Shown piece after piece: positions 44,761 through 53,026 of a stretch of DNA of 64,000 nucleotides (its first letter is position 1; each line of letters opens with the position of its first letter). Origin of the DNA: Ilyomonas sp965199905 (GTDB taxonomy: Bacteria; Bacteroidota; Bacteroidia; Chitinophagales; Chitinophagaceae). Below the pieces are notes generated by a model. It was not told the DNA's origin. It saw nothing but the letters and a program-made list of their open reading frames with translations, and did not search any database. The stretch covers positions 3,224,001 to 3,288,000 of the forward strand of contig OZ241366.1 of NCBI GenBank assembly GCA_965199905.1. Reading direction: 5' to 3'. A program made the translations under genes and the position numbers.

Positions 44761-44802
44761 AAAAAGAGGCTGTCTCAAAAGCCGAGACAGCCTCTTTTTT
44801 AT
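44761..44802 (+). terminator. Terminator after the GH2 gene
   Basis: A perfect 16-bp stem AAAAAGAGGCTGTCTC / GAGACAGCCTCTTTTT with a 7-nt loop, followed by T's. Its left arm is also the left end of the inverted-repeat element below. Confidence 0.85.
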
Positions 44803-44877
44803 TCGGATACCTGATGGAGAAAGTTCTCGTTTAAGCGATTCTCAAAGCCTTTATTTTACTTTTGAGACAGCCTCTTG
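44764..44877. mobile_element. MITE-like element or insertion-sequence remnant
   Basis: AAGAGGCTGTCTCAAAAG (44764-44781) and its exact complement CTTTTGAGACAGCCTCTT (44860-44877) bound 114 bp that encode nothing. GAGGCTGTCTC-type ends recall terminal repeats of some insertion sequences, from memory. A third arm (GAGACAGCCTCTT, 44784-44796) lies inside. No clear target-site duplication is visible. Confidence 0.55.
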
Positions 44878-44890
44878 TTATTTGATAGAA

Positions 44891-45115
44891 CTATACCTTC
44901 TTCGGCGGCAATGCAAACGCCACTGCCTCATGCTCAAAATGCCCGCGGTGAGAGCCATCGCAAAAAGGCTTATTTTGCGAAAGACCGCAACGACAAATTG
45001 ATACAACTGTGCGTCCGCCTAAACCGTACGGATTGCCGTCTTTATCTACAATTTCAAAATCACCATCTACTTTCAAAGAACCATTGCTGTTTACTGTCAG
45101 TTTTACTGCTGCCAT
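44891..45115 (-). CDS. CDGSH iron-sulfur domain protein
   Basis: A 74-residue protein with one CDGSH zinc-finger-like [2Fe-2S] site. The ligands are in ICRCGLSQNKPFCDGSHRG (three Cys, one His). Upstream, KDGNPYGLGGRTVVS is the typical lead-in. Such proteins bind a labile cluster and are thought to serve in redox or iron handling. I start at ATG 45115 (MAAVKLT), which gives the normal family N-terminus; the frame runs further upstream without family similarity. Confidence 0.9.
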   Translation of the reverse strand: MAAVKLTVNSNGSLKVDGDFEIVDKDGNPYGLGGRTVVSICRCGLSQNKPFCDGSHRGHFEHEAVAFALPPKKV

Positions 45116-45270
45116 ACTTATTATGTTTTGCGATAAAAATAAGGATTCAGAATTTAGGAATTTAGCAAGCAGCGAAAAGGTTGACAGAATCCTCATTATT
45201 GGCACAACTTCAAAAAGTTTGTAACTAAACAATCTTTCCGCCGTTGTACTATTCATAGAAACCACCTGAC

Positions 45271-45441
45271 ATGAAAAAGATTTATTTTACACTCTTCATA
45301 CTATTGCTTTGCACAGCTTCTGTATTCAGTTCGCAGTTGTATAATAATGCATCTGCAGTTCAAACAAAAAATATTACTCCAACGTATAAAGATTCTACAA
45401 GCATTATTTCCGGCATTATTGCCTTGCCATCGTTCAGGTAA
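45271..45441 (+). CDS. Small exported peptide of unknown function
   Basis: A 56-codon frame from ATG 45271 encodes a clear signal peptide (KKIYFTLFILLLCTASVFSS) and only about 33 further polar residues with no known motif. It lies between two converging or divergent genes on the other strand and ends 10 bp past the flavoprotein stop. It may be a real secreted peptide or the truncated start of a lost exported protein. Confidence 0.4.
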   Translation: MKKIYFTLFILLLCTASVFSSQLYNNASAVQTKNITPTYKDSTSIISGIIALPSFR

Positions 45442-45451
45442 ACAACCATTC

Positions 45452-46591
45452 TTAAAAAGGTTCGCCGTGTGTGGCTTTTATAAGAGTGCGTGACAGTGCC
45501 GGAACGGCGCTCATCGCTTTTAAAAACAGCGAGGTAGACCTTGTTCCGCCAAATGAACGCTGAATCATTCGACCTACAAATAACCGCTTTGCAAAATGCC
45601 GGTTCCAATGAATTTTATATTGCTCTTCCATTTGGCGGCGCATTATTTTTTCCTGTAAAAACAAGTCGATGTTTTCAAATGCCAGCAGCGATGCATGCAT
45701 TGCCATACTCATCCCGTTGCCGCATAAAGGCGTTATCAATCCGGCAGCATCGCCTACCATCAGCATCCCATTTTCCCCTTGTGTTTTTTTTTCGAAAGAG
45801 ATTTGCGAAATCGCCAGTGGTTGTTTGTAAATAAAATGGGCTTTAGTAAAAATATCTCTCAAAAAAGGATTTTGCGATAGCAGTTCTTTTTCCATATCCG
45901 CAATGCTGTTTCCATATTTTTTCAGATTGCCGGCAGTAGTTAAATAACATAAACAGCACTTATCATCTTCAATGTTTGAAATGCCGCAATAGCCATCCGG
46001 AAAGTTATGCAGGGCAATGGTATCAATAGGTTGCGGATACTTGATGTGATACTTGATACCGATATAATTGTTCAGTTTGCTTACCTTTTGCTGCGCAAAA
46101 GCTCGCTTCCATTGAATGTCTAAATTGCCTCGTTTGCCATAAGCGCAGCACGCAACTTTTGCTTTGTATGTATAATCGGTTGTCGTAATAATAAATCCAT
46201 TTTCTTCCTGCCTTACATCATTCACTTTTGTTTTTGTGAACAAGGCAACGCCTTTCTTCAAAGCCTGCTCATATAATAAGTTATCCAGGCAAAAACGGCT
46301 GATGCCAAAGCCGCCTAAATCCAAAGGAAAAGAATACGCTTTTCCATTTACACCAGATACGGTTAGTTGATTGATATGAGGCAACGACAGTGATGGCAAA
46401 TCTACGCCGAGCCGTTGCAAAAAGCCGAAGCTTTCGTTGCTTATATATTCGCCACATACTTTATGAAACGGGTATTGTTCTTTTTCAAACAAAGCGGTTT
46501 TGTAGCCTGCCTGCGCCGCTTGTATTGCCAGCGACAAACCGGCAAGCCCGCCACCAATCACGGCAATATCAAATTCATCATTATTATACAT
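45452..46591 (-). CDS. FAD-dependent oxidoreductase of the type III PKS operon
   Basis: A 379-residue flavoprotein of the geranylgeranyl-reductase/aromatic-hydroxylase group. The FAD motif is IAVIGGGLAGLSLAIQAA, KVCGEYISNESFGFLQ replaces the usual GE(Y/F)-type block, and GMLMVGDAAGLITPLCGNG is the GD motif. The start ATG 46591 lies inside the end of the methyltransferase gene (8-bp overlap), so it is coupled to it. It would hydroxylate or oxidise the polyketide ring, as the flavoprotein SrsC does in Streptomyces phenolic lipid synthesis (inference). It is the last gene of the four. Confidence 0.85.
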   Translation of the reverse strand: MYNNDEFDIAVIGGGLAGLSLAIQAAQAGYKTALFEKEQYPFHKVCGEYISNESFGFLQRLGVDLPSLSLPHINQLTVSGVNGKAYSFPLDLGGFGISRFCLDNLLYEQALKKGVALFTKTKVNDVRQEENGFIITTTDYTYKAKVACCAYGKRGNLDIQWKRAFAQQKVSKLNNYIGIKYHIKYPQPIDTIALHNFPDGYCGISNIEDDKCCLCYLTTAGNLKKYGNSIADMEKELLSQNPFLRDIFTKAHFIYKQPLAISQISFEKKTQGENGMLMVGDAAGLITPLCGNGMSMAMHASLLAFENIDLFLQEKIMRRQMEEQYKIHWNRHFAKRLFVGRMIQRSFGGTRSTSLFLKAMSAVPALSRTLIKATHGEPF

Positions 46592-47279
46592 GGTTGCAAA
46601 GAATAAGATAACGGAATGCCCACTGCCATTGGGTTTTATAAGATGTAATGCGGGCTTCTGTAAATAAATGCTGCCATTCTTTTTTATGAAACCCTCGCGC
46701 CACACTTAGCGGCGCATCCTGCTTTACAAGATAAGATTTTGAGAAGAACTTCGTCAGCCATTTGATGGAATAATACGCTATAAAATGACGTTGCAAATCA
46801 TTAATAAAAAAACCAATAGCTGTGTTTTGCCTCATCCATTGCAGTTGCATAACCAGTTCTTCATCCGCAAAATGATGACAGAATAAACTGGAAAAAATGA
46901 TATCTGGTTTTGCATCAAAAACAACGTTTTTATAATCGCTCGTTATCCATGTTGCAAAAGGCTGCAGTTCTTTTTTTGTTTGGGCAAACTGAATGCATTC
47001 GGGCTTCATATCAATACCAATAAAAGTGGCTTGCACATTATGCTTCTTACACCAATTATGAATAGCCAATAAATTATCGCCGCCGCCGCAACCAATTTCG
47101 CAAACATGAATTTGCTGTTTGTTGCTGCGCAAAGCATTAAACCCTTTTAGTGTGATACGATGACCGCCAAGAAGCGTGTTAATCGTGTCCAATTCCTGCA
47201 TATTCTGTTTAATGTCAGCAAACGGAATATCATCCTTGTCTAACAGTTCTTTTTGAGAGGAGCGCTTGCGCAAATTCAT
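46584..47279 (-). CDS. SAM-dependent methyltransferase of the type III PKS operon
   Basis: A 231-residue class I methyltransferase. Motif I is VCEIGCGGGDNLLAI, motif II IGIDMKPECIQFAQ, and DIIFSSLFCHHFADEELV lies around motif IV. It begins with ATGA overlapping the type III PKS stop and ends overlapping the flavoprotein start. In this setting it probably O- or C-methylates the polyketide product, analogous to SrsB. The real substrate is unknown. Confidence 0.87.
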   Translation of the reverse strand: MNLRKRSSQKELLDKDDIPFADIKQNMQELDTINTLLGGHRITLKGFNALRSNKQQIHVCEIGCGGGDNLLAIHNWCKKHNVQATFIGIDMKPECIQFAQTKKELQPFATWITSDYKNVVFDAKPDIIFSSLFCHHFADEELVMQLQWMRQNTAIGFFINDLQRHFIAYYSIKWLTKFFSKSYLVKQDAPLSVARGFHKKEWQHLFTEARITSYKTQWQWAFRYLILCNHV

Positions 47280-48358
47280 AGAACAGTTGCAGTGAAAGTT
47301 TCCATGGTTAAGCCCGGACCGAAAGCAACGCCTAACATCGGGGCAGACGATTTCGTTTTTTGCTGAGATAATATTTCTTTCAATACAAAAAAGATGGTGG
47401 CGCTCGACATATTGCCGTAATCATTCAATACACGGCGCGATGCAGTTGTTGCCTCACCTGGCAGTTGCAGTTGTTTTTGAATGGCATCAACAATGCGCCG
47501 TCCGCCGGGATGAAGACACCAGTGTTTCACATCATGAATACTTAAATTGCTTTGCTTTAAAGCATCTGCCACAAGAGAAGAAATATCCTGTTCAATCAAT
47601 TGCGGAATATAGCCGCTCAACGTCATCAGGAAACCTTTGTTACTGATTTCCCAGGCCATGTCTTTTTTTCCATTGAAAGCAATGTGAGAATGAAATGTAT
47701 CGATGCTTGCCAAAGCTTTTTTGCTTTTATCATTGCTCATAATTAAAGCCGCACTGCCATCGGCAAACAGCAAGCTGCTGGCTGCATTATCCAAAGTATA
47801 TTCCTGCTGAAAGTGAAGCGTGCAAAGCTCTGTGGCTACTATCAATACATTTGCATTGGGTGTGCTGTCGCAAATCATCTTGCCCAATTTTAATGCATGA
47901 ATGCCTGCATAGCAACCCATAAAATTGACAGATGTGCGAAAGATATTGGGTGATAATTGCAACGATTCAGTTAGCTCAAGATCCAATCCCGGCGCACTCA
48001 TGCCGGTGCAGCTTACGGTTATAAGATGCGTAATAGTGATATCATCTTTCAAATTATCCAAACAACTTTGCGCTGCCTCTAAACTCAAAGGCAACGCGTG
48101 TTGCTTGTATATTTTCATCCTTGTATCCAGCGGTGTTTCTTCATTGCTTTCCACATTGATGAACTGCCATTGCTGCGGTGGCACGCTGAAATCTTTCAAT
48201 ACCGAATAACGCTTTTCGATGCCGCTTTGATGATAGAGAAAAGCGAGCTTACGCTTATCGGTTGCATCAAGATTATATGCGTGCTGCATGAAATTTAGAA
48301 TGTCGCCCTGCCGGTGACAATGCTGAGGAACCGCTGTTGCTATAGAAATAATATTAGC
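47276..48358 (-). CDS. Type III polyketide synthase (chalcone/stilbene synthase-like)
   Basis: A homodimeric ketosynthase of 360 residues that extends an acyl starter with malonyl-CoA and cyclises it to a resorcinol, phloroglucinol or pyrone. The Cys-His-Asn triad is visible: NFMGCYAGIHALKLG (Cys149), WCLHPGGRRIVDAI (His283), NDYGNMSSATIFFVL (Asn316). GVAFGPGLTMET is the C-terminal signature loop. No ATG precedes the family N-terminus; I choose TTG 48358 (LANIISIATAVP), which overlaps the UbiA stop. TTG 48394 is the alternative. The operon supplies prenyl transfer, methylation and oxidation. Confidence 0.9.
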   Translation of the reverse strand, partial: ANIISIATAVPQHCHRQGDILNFMQHAYNLDATDKRKLAFLYHQSGIEKRYSVLKDFSVPPQQWQFINVESNEETPLDTRMKIYKQHALPLSLEAAQSCLDNLKDDITITHLITVSCTGMSAPGLDLELTESLQLSPNIFRTSVNFMGCYAGIHALKLGKMICDSTPNANVLIVATELCTLHFQQEYTLDNAASSLLFADGSAALIMSNDKSKKALASIDTFHSHIAFNGKKDMAWEISNKGFLMTLSGYIPQLIEQDISSLVADALKQSNLSIHDVKHWCLHPGGRRIVDAIQKQLQLPGEATTASRRVLNDYGNMSSATIFFVLKEILSQQKTKSSAPMLGVAFGPGLTMETFTATVL

Positions 48359-49217
48359 CAACCTGATTGAATATAAATAAGGTGATAAACGCAAGATTTG
48401 TACATATCGATGCCAGCCAGTTCATACGCATTGTATACATGAAATTTGCGTTTGATTGATTTTTCCAGACTTTATTTACCCAATAAAAAAAATAAAAAAG
48501 CACCGGAATAAAAAAGGCCTGCAATAGTAAGAAACGAGTGATCTGCTGCGCGCGTTGAAAGTGGACAAACAGCAAGCCAAAAGCGATGGCATACATAACA
48601 GCACACCATATAAATGTTCCCTTAATACCGAGCAAAATGCTAATGGTTTTTACGCCGTCTTTTTTATCGGCTTCATGCTGGTACACCTGCGTAATAGGAT
48701 AGAAGCCGCCGATTAAAAAGGTAGCCGCAACGCATGCTGTTACGGGAAATGAAGTTGAACGCATTGCATTTGCTCCAACATAAACCATCGCGAATGTAAG
48801 CGCGCCCTGGTTGAGAATAACAGTAAGATAACCGATGATTGGATACTGCTTCAATCTTATTTTTCTATAACTGTATAACCTCGAAAAAAGAATGTACACA
48901 ATGATGCCTGCTGCAAAATAAACGCTGATAAAAAAGGAAAGGCTGATGGCTGTGATATCTAATATTATGGTTGTATAAAATAACTGTTCCGTTGGCTGTA
49001 AAGGATTTGCAATACCGCCGATTGGGCTTTCATCTCTGTCCATATAACTATTGTATCCATTGCTTGATGGATAGACAAGAAGATGCAGGATACCGAAAAC
49101 AAGGATGGCATTAACAGCATATACAACAGGCATCGTGCTCAATGCAAACCAATAGACAGGCATCAGGAAAAATGAGAACGGAAAGCGCAATAACTGTATG
49201 GTAGAGCGATGAAGCAT
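48354..49217 (-). CDS. UbiA-family prenyltransferase of the type III PKS operon
   Basis: A 287-residue membrane prenyltransferase with eight to nine helices. The first Asp-rich motif is NGYNSYMDRDES and the second YQHEADKKDGVKTIS, which bind the prenyl diphosphate through Mg2+. It is the first gene of the operon and overlaps the PKS start. Members act on quinone, haem or phenolic acceptors; the neighbouring type III PKS suggests a polyketide phenol as acceptor. No prenyl diphosphate synthase is nearby. Confidence 0.88.
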   Translation of the reverse strand: MLHRSTIQLLRFPFSFFLMPVYWFALSTMPVVYAVNAILVFGILHLLVYPSSNGYNSYMDRDESPIGGIANPLQPTEQLFYTTIILDITAISLSFFISVYFAAGIIVYILFSRLYSYRKIRLKQYPIIGYLTVILNQGALTFAMVYVGANAMRSTSFPVTACVAATFLIGGFYPITQVYQHEADKKDGVKTISILLGIKGTFIWCAVMYAIAFGLLFVHFQRAQQITRFLLLQAFFIPVLFYFFYWVNKVWKNQSNANFMYTMRMNWLASICTNLAFITLFIFNQVG

Positions 49218-49504
49218 GAAGAGTGAAGATAAATGGAATCAGCAAGAATAAGTTCCTTCCGCTTCATTCGTTTATACAATTATTGCAGAGCTCACTTTTA
49301 CTTTTGCAAAAGAGGATTCAACAGTGATTCAATTTGTAACTATATAAAGGTGTCTTTACAGGAATTGCTTTGATACAAAATGATAAATAAAGCCAGCCAC
49401 ATTTTAAATAACCTTCTATCTTTAGCCGCTGCAAATAATAACGATTGCACAAACAGGTCTTACGCAAAATAGTTGCGCTAACAGTCCATGATAAATTACT
49501 TTCC

Positions 49505-50896
49505 ATGTTCATAGAAACAACACCAACATCTTCTGCACAAGCTGCTAAAGGCGGCAGTTCTTTATTCGGCATTTCATTGATTGCAGCGTTAGCCGGTTTT
49601 ATTTTCGGCTTCGATACCGTGGTGATTTCCGGTGCCGACAAACCGATACAAGCCTTATGGCATACGTCTCCGTGGTTTCATGGTTTTTTCATTATGTCGA
49701 TGGCATTGTGGGGAACTGTGGTTGGGGCGTTGTTTGGCGGTATTCCCACGCAGAAATACGGGCGAAAAAAAGTGCTGATCTGGATCGGTATTTTCTTTAC
49801 GGTTTCCTCGCTTGGTTCTGCCTTTGCCACTGATCCGTACGTGTTTTCATTTTTCCGTTTTATTGGTGGTTTGGGCATTGGTGTATCATCGGTAGCGGCA
49901 CCTACTTATGTATCGGAAATTTCGACACCGGCTTCGCGTGGCAGGCTGGTAGCTATGTACCAGTTTAATATTGTGTTTGCTATTCTCGTGGCTTACATCT
50001 CCAACTATCTTTTAAAAGGTGTAGGCGGCGAAAATGACTGGCGTTATATGCTGGGTGTGATGGCGATTCCTTCTCTCATTTATTCCATACTTGTTTTTAG
50101 CATTCCCGAAAGCCCGCGCTGGCTGATAACGCAAGGCAGGGAAGCAGAAGCGAAGACTATACTGAACAAGCTGGGCTTTGCAAATGCCGATGCCGAAATT
50201 ACGTCTGTAAAAGCAGGCGTGCAGCACGAAGACAGCGGCAGCAAAACCGAATCTTTCTTTAGTGCCAAACATAAAACGGTGCTGTGGCTTGCCTTCTTTG
50301 TTGCCTTCTTTAACCAGATGTCCGGCATCAATTTCATTCTGTACTATGCGCCGCGCATTTTGGAAAGCGCAGGCCTGGCTACTTCAGATTCGTTAATGAG
50401 TTCTATTATCATCGGAGCTACCAACCTGGTGTTTACTTTTGCAGGCTTGTACTTAATAGATCGCGTGGGAAGAAAAACGCTATTGCTGATTGGTTCCATT
50501 GGTTATATCATCAGCTTAAGTGCAGTTGCCTGGTGCTTTTACAGCCATGCCAGCGATTGGCTGTTTACGCTTTTCCTGGCTATGTTTATTGCTTCTCATG
50601 CTATTGGACAGGGTGCTGTTATCTGGGTATTTATTTCCGAAATTTTTCCTAACAAAATACGCGCGCTGGGTCAGTCGTTTGGTGCGGGCACGCACTGGGT
50701 TTTTGCGGCGCTCATTACTTTGTTTACACCTACATTTATTGATAGTGAAAAGGGAGTTTTTAAAGATGAGCCTTATTATATCTTTATCTTCTTCGCCTTT
50801 ATGATGGTGCTGCAATTGATTTGGGTAGTAACGAAAGTGCCTGAAACAAAAGGCAAATCGCTGGAGCAAATACAGAGCGAGTTGGGAATGGGATGA
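49505..50896 (+). CDS. Sugar:proton symporter of the MFS sugar porter family
   Basis: A 463-residue, 12-helix transporter. Family signatures are FGFDTVVISGADKPIQ (helix 1), RFIGGLGIGVSSVAAPTYVSE, PESPRWLITQGREAEA, FNQMSGINFILYY (sugar-binding helix 7) and VPETKGKSLEQIQ. Xylose, arabinose, galactose and glucose porters share these, so the substrate is open; xylose is attractive because xylA and xylB occur in the window. ATG 49505 (MFIETTP) is the likely start. A repeat copy follows. Confidence 0.88.
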   Translation: MFIETTPTSSAQAAKGGSSLFGISLIAALAGFIFGFDTVVISGADKPIQALWHTSPWFHGFFIMSMALWGTVVGALFGGIPTQKYGRKKVLIWIGIFFTVSSLGSAFATDPYVFSFFRFIGGLGIGVSSVAAPTYVSEISTPASRGRLVAMYQFNIVFAILVAYISNYLLKGVGGENDWRYMLGVMAIPSLIYSILVFSIPESPRWLITQGREAEAKTILNKLGFANADAEITSVKAGVQHEDSGSKTESFFSAKHKTVLWLAFFVAFFNQMSGINFILYYAPRILESAGLATSDSLMSSIIIGATNLVFTFAGLYLIDRVGRKTLLLIGSIGYIISLSAVAWCFYSHASDWLFTLFLAMFIASHAIGQGAVIWVFISEIFPNKIRALGQSFGAGTHWVFAALITLFTPTFIDSEKGVFKDEPYYIFIFFAFMMVLQLIWVVTKVPETKGKSLEQIQSELGMG

Positions 50897-50980
50897 TGGG
50901 GATTGAATAAGTAAGGTTTAATATTTTCCGAAAGCAATAATCTTTTTAATAGTGAATCTTTTAAGAAATGGCTGTTCCTT

Positions 50981-51078
50981 ATTCGCTTCGATAAAAGCCA
51001 CATCATTGCCCGGAACAATGATCCGCCGCGGCGGACGCAACGGTCGATCACAAAAGAGACAGACGATGGTTACCAAAA
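50981..51078 (+). repeat. Dispersed repeat family, copy D (most complete)
   Basis: Reads ATTCGCTTCGATAAAAGCCA ... ATTGCCCGGAACAATGATCC, CCGCCGCGGCGGACGCAACG, GTCGATCACAAAAGAGACAG and ACGATGGTTACCAAAATCTG. The 332-bp gap between the sugar porter and the DUF47 gene holds this repeat, an A+T-rich stretch and the promoter at 51207; I see no gene there. Confidence 0.8.
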
Positions 51079-51206
51079 TCTGTATTTTATAAATTGCTAA
51101 GCACTTCTTTTGAAGAATATTAATATTTAATCTTACTTATTACGTTGCTCTGACATTATCTTAATATTAATTCTGGCTCTTTATCGGCTGACAAGAGCAC
51201 CATCTC

Positions 51207-51214
51207 TATTTTTG
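51207..51214 (+). promoter_or_regulatory. TAnnTTTG promoter box of the DUF47-pit operon
   Basis: TATTTTTG lies 14 nt upstream of the ATG at 51229. Confidence 0.5.
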
Positions 51215-51228
51215 CATAAATTCACTCT

Positions 51229-51876
51229 ATGGCGTTAAATACGTTTGGTAAATTGTTCATGCCGAAAAACAAAATTTTTTATGAACTGTTTGAACAGGTA
51301 GGAACAACGGTACAAAGCATGGCAAATCTGCTGAAGCAAATGGTGTACGAGCCGGATAAAAAACAACGCACGCAGCTCATCTCGCAGCTTGAAGATATGG
51401 AGCATCGCAACGACGACACCACACACCGCATCTTTACTGAACTAAGCCGCAACTTTATAACGCCATTTGACCGCGAAGACATTCACTCGCTTACTTCGGC
51501 GCTCGATGATATATGCGATTATATTTATGGCTCTGCCAAAAAAATCAATTTCTACCACGTAAATCCCGATGATACCGGCATCCGCAAGATGGCCGAGTTG
51601 ATTGTAGATTCCTGTTCAGAAATTAAAATTGCAGTGAACGAGCTGCGCGATATGAAGAACCTGCGCCGCATGACGGAAGCTATGGTTCGCGTAAACAGCA
51701 TTGAGAACCAGGCAGACGATATTTACGACCTGAACCTGGAGCACCTTTTCGAGCACGAAAACGACATGAAAGCGTTTATCAAGAAAAGGGAAATTTACCA
51801 GGCAATGGAAATCGTAACTGACAAATGCGAGGACGCTGCCAACGTAATTGAATCTATTATTGTTAAGTACGCATAG
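51229..51876 (+). CDS. DUF47 (PhoU-like) phosphate transport accessory protein
   Basis: A 215-residue all-helical PhoU-like protein of the DUF47 family, usually paired with a Pit transporter as here (33 bp upstream of it). Visible marks are FGKLFMPKNKIFYELFEQVG, the MEHRNDDTTHRIFTELSRNFITPFDREDIHSL block, and the EDAANVIESIIVKYA end. It is thought to regulate or chaperone the phosphate permease. Confidence 0.93.
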   Translation: MALNTFGKLFMPKNKIFYELFEQVGTTVQSMANLLKQMVYEPDKKQRTQLISQLEDMEHRNDDTTHRIFTELSRNFITPFDREDIHSLTSALDDICDYIYGSAKKINFYHVNPDDTGIRKMAELIVDSCSEIKIAVNELRDMKNLRRMTEAMVRVNSIENQADDIYDLNLEHLFEHENDMKAFIKKREIYQAMEIVTDKCEDAANVIESIIVKYA

Positions 51877-51909
51877 TATCATTTATAACACTTACTGCTA
51901 ACTACACGC

Positions 51910-52917
51910 ATGAGTTTACTCATAGTCATTATAGCCCTGGCCATCATCTTTGATTATATCAATGGCTTTCACGATGCGGCAAATTCTATTGCCACCATCG
52001 TATCTACCAAAGTGCTTACACCTTTCCAGGCAGTGCTGTGGGCCGCGTTCTGGAACTTCGTTGCCTTCTTTGTTTTTAAAGAACACAAGGTTGCCAACAC
52101 AGTTGCAAAAACCATTTATCCCGAATATGTTGACCTGGTTGTAATTCTCGCTGGCTTGATTGCCGCCATCATCTGGAATCTTTTTACGTGGTGGTTTGGC
52201 ATTCCATCCAGTTCATCACACACATTGATTGGTGGTTTTATAGGTGCAGCGGTTGCCAAAGTGGGTTCCTTTAGTGTTGTAGTAATGGCAAACCTTACCA
52301 AGACTGTTCTGTTCATTTTCCTCTCACCACTCATCGGTATGATACTCGCTTTTTTTATCACGGTTGCCATTGTCTGGATCAGCCGAAAATCGCGGCCGTA
52401 TAAAACGGAGCGATGGTTTAAACGGTTGCAGCTTGTATCATCCGCCGCGTTCAGTTTAGGTCATGGCGGCAACGACGCGCAGAAAGTAATGGGACTGATT
52501 ACGGTGGCTATTGTCTATCATCAAACCAATGGTCATGTTCCTGATAACGTAGTAGAGCAAATGCCTTTTTGGGTGCCGCTTGCCTGTTATTCCGCCATTG
52601 GTTTAGGCACCATGAGCGGCGGCTGGCGCATTGTAAAAACCATGGGTACACGCATTACTAAAGTTACTCCGCTTGAAGGCGTAGCGGCGGAAACGGCGGC
52701 TGCCAGCACATTGATACTCACCGAAGGCCTTGGCATTCCTGTCAGCACCACGCATACTATCACCGGTTCTATCATTGGCGTTGGCGCCACCAAGCGTTTG
52801 TCTGCCGTTCGCTGGGGCGTTACCATTAACCTGATCTGGGCCTGGGTGCTTACCATTCCGGTTAGCGCTTTGTTGGCCGCCGGCATTTATTTTTTGTTGA
52901 ATCTTTTTATAAAGTAA
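51910..52917 (+). CDS. pit: Low-affinity inorganic phosphate transporter
   Basis: A 335-residue PiT-family permease with about ten helices. The duplicated signature is present twice, DYINGFHDAANSIATIVST near the N-terminus and SLGHGGNDAQKVMGLI in the middle. PSSSSHTLIGGFIGAAVA and IPVSTTHTITGSIIGVGA form the matching inverted pair. It is cotranscribed with the DUF47 gene. By family it takes up phosphate with protons or sodium. Confidence 0.95.
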   Translation: MSLLIVIIALAIIFDYINGFHDAANSIATIVSTKVLTPFQAVLWAAFWNFVAFFVFKEHKVANTVAKTIYPEYVDLVVILAGLIAAIIWNLFTWWFGIPSSSSHTLIGGFIGAAVAKVGSFSVVVMANLTKTVLFIFLSPLIGMILAFFITVAIVWISRKSRPYKTERWFKRLQLVSSAAFSLGHGGNDAQKVMGLITVAIVYHQTNGHVPDNVVEQMPFWVPLACYSAIGLGTMSGGWRIVKTMGTRITKVTPLEGVAAETAAASTLILTEGLGIPVSTTHTITGSIIGVGATKRLSAVRWGVTINLIWAWVLTIPVSALLAAGIYFLLNLFIK

Positions 52918-52931
52918 AAAAAAGAATACAG

Positions 52932-53005
52932 TTTTTGGTAACCATCGTCTGTCGCTTTTGTGATCGGCAGTTGTCCGCCGCGGCGGATCAAAGTTCGGAC
53001 TAATG
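52932..53005 (-). repeat. Dispersed repeat family, copy E
   Basis: The reverse strand reads GTCCGAACTTTGATCCGCC, CCGCCGCGGCGGACAACTGC, CGATCACAAAAGCGACAGAC, GATGGTTACCAAAAAC. It fills the gap between the converging pit and Nmad3-like genes. Confidence 0.75.
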
Positions 53006-53026
53006 ACGGAGCAGTATGAAAATGCG

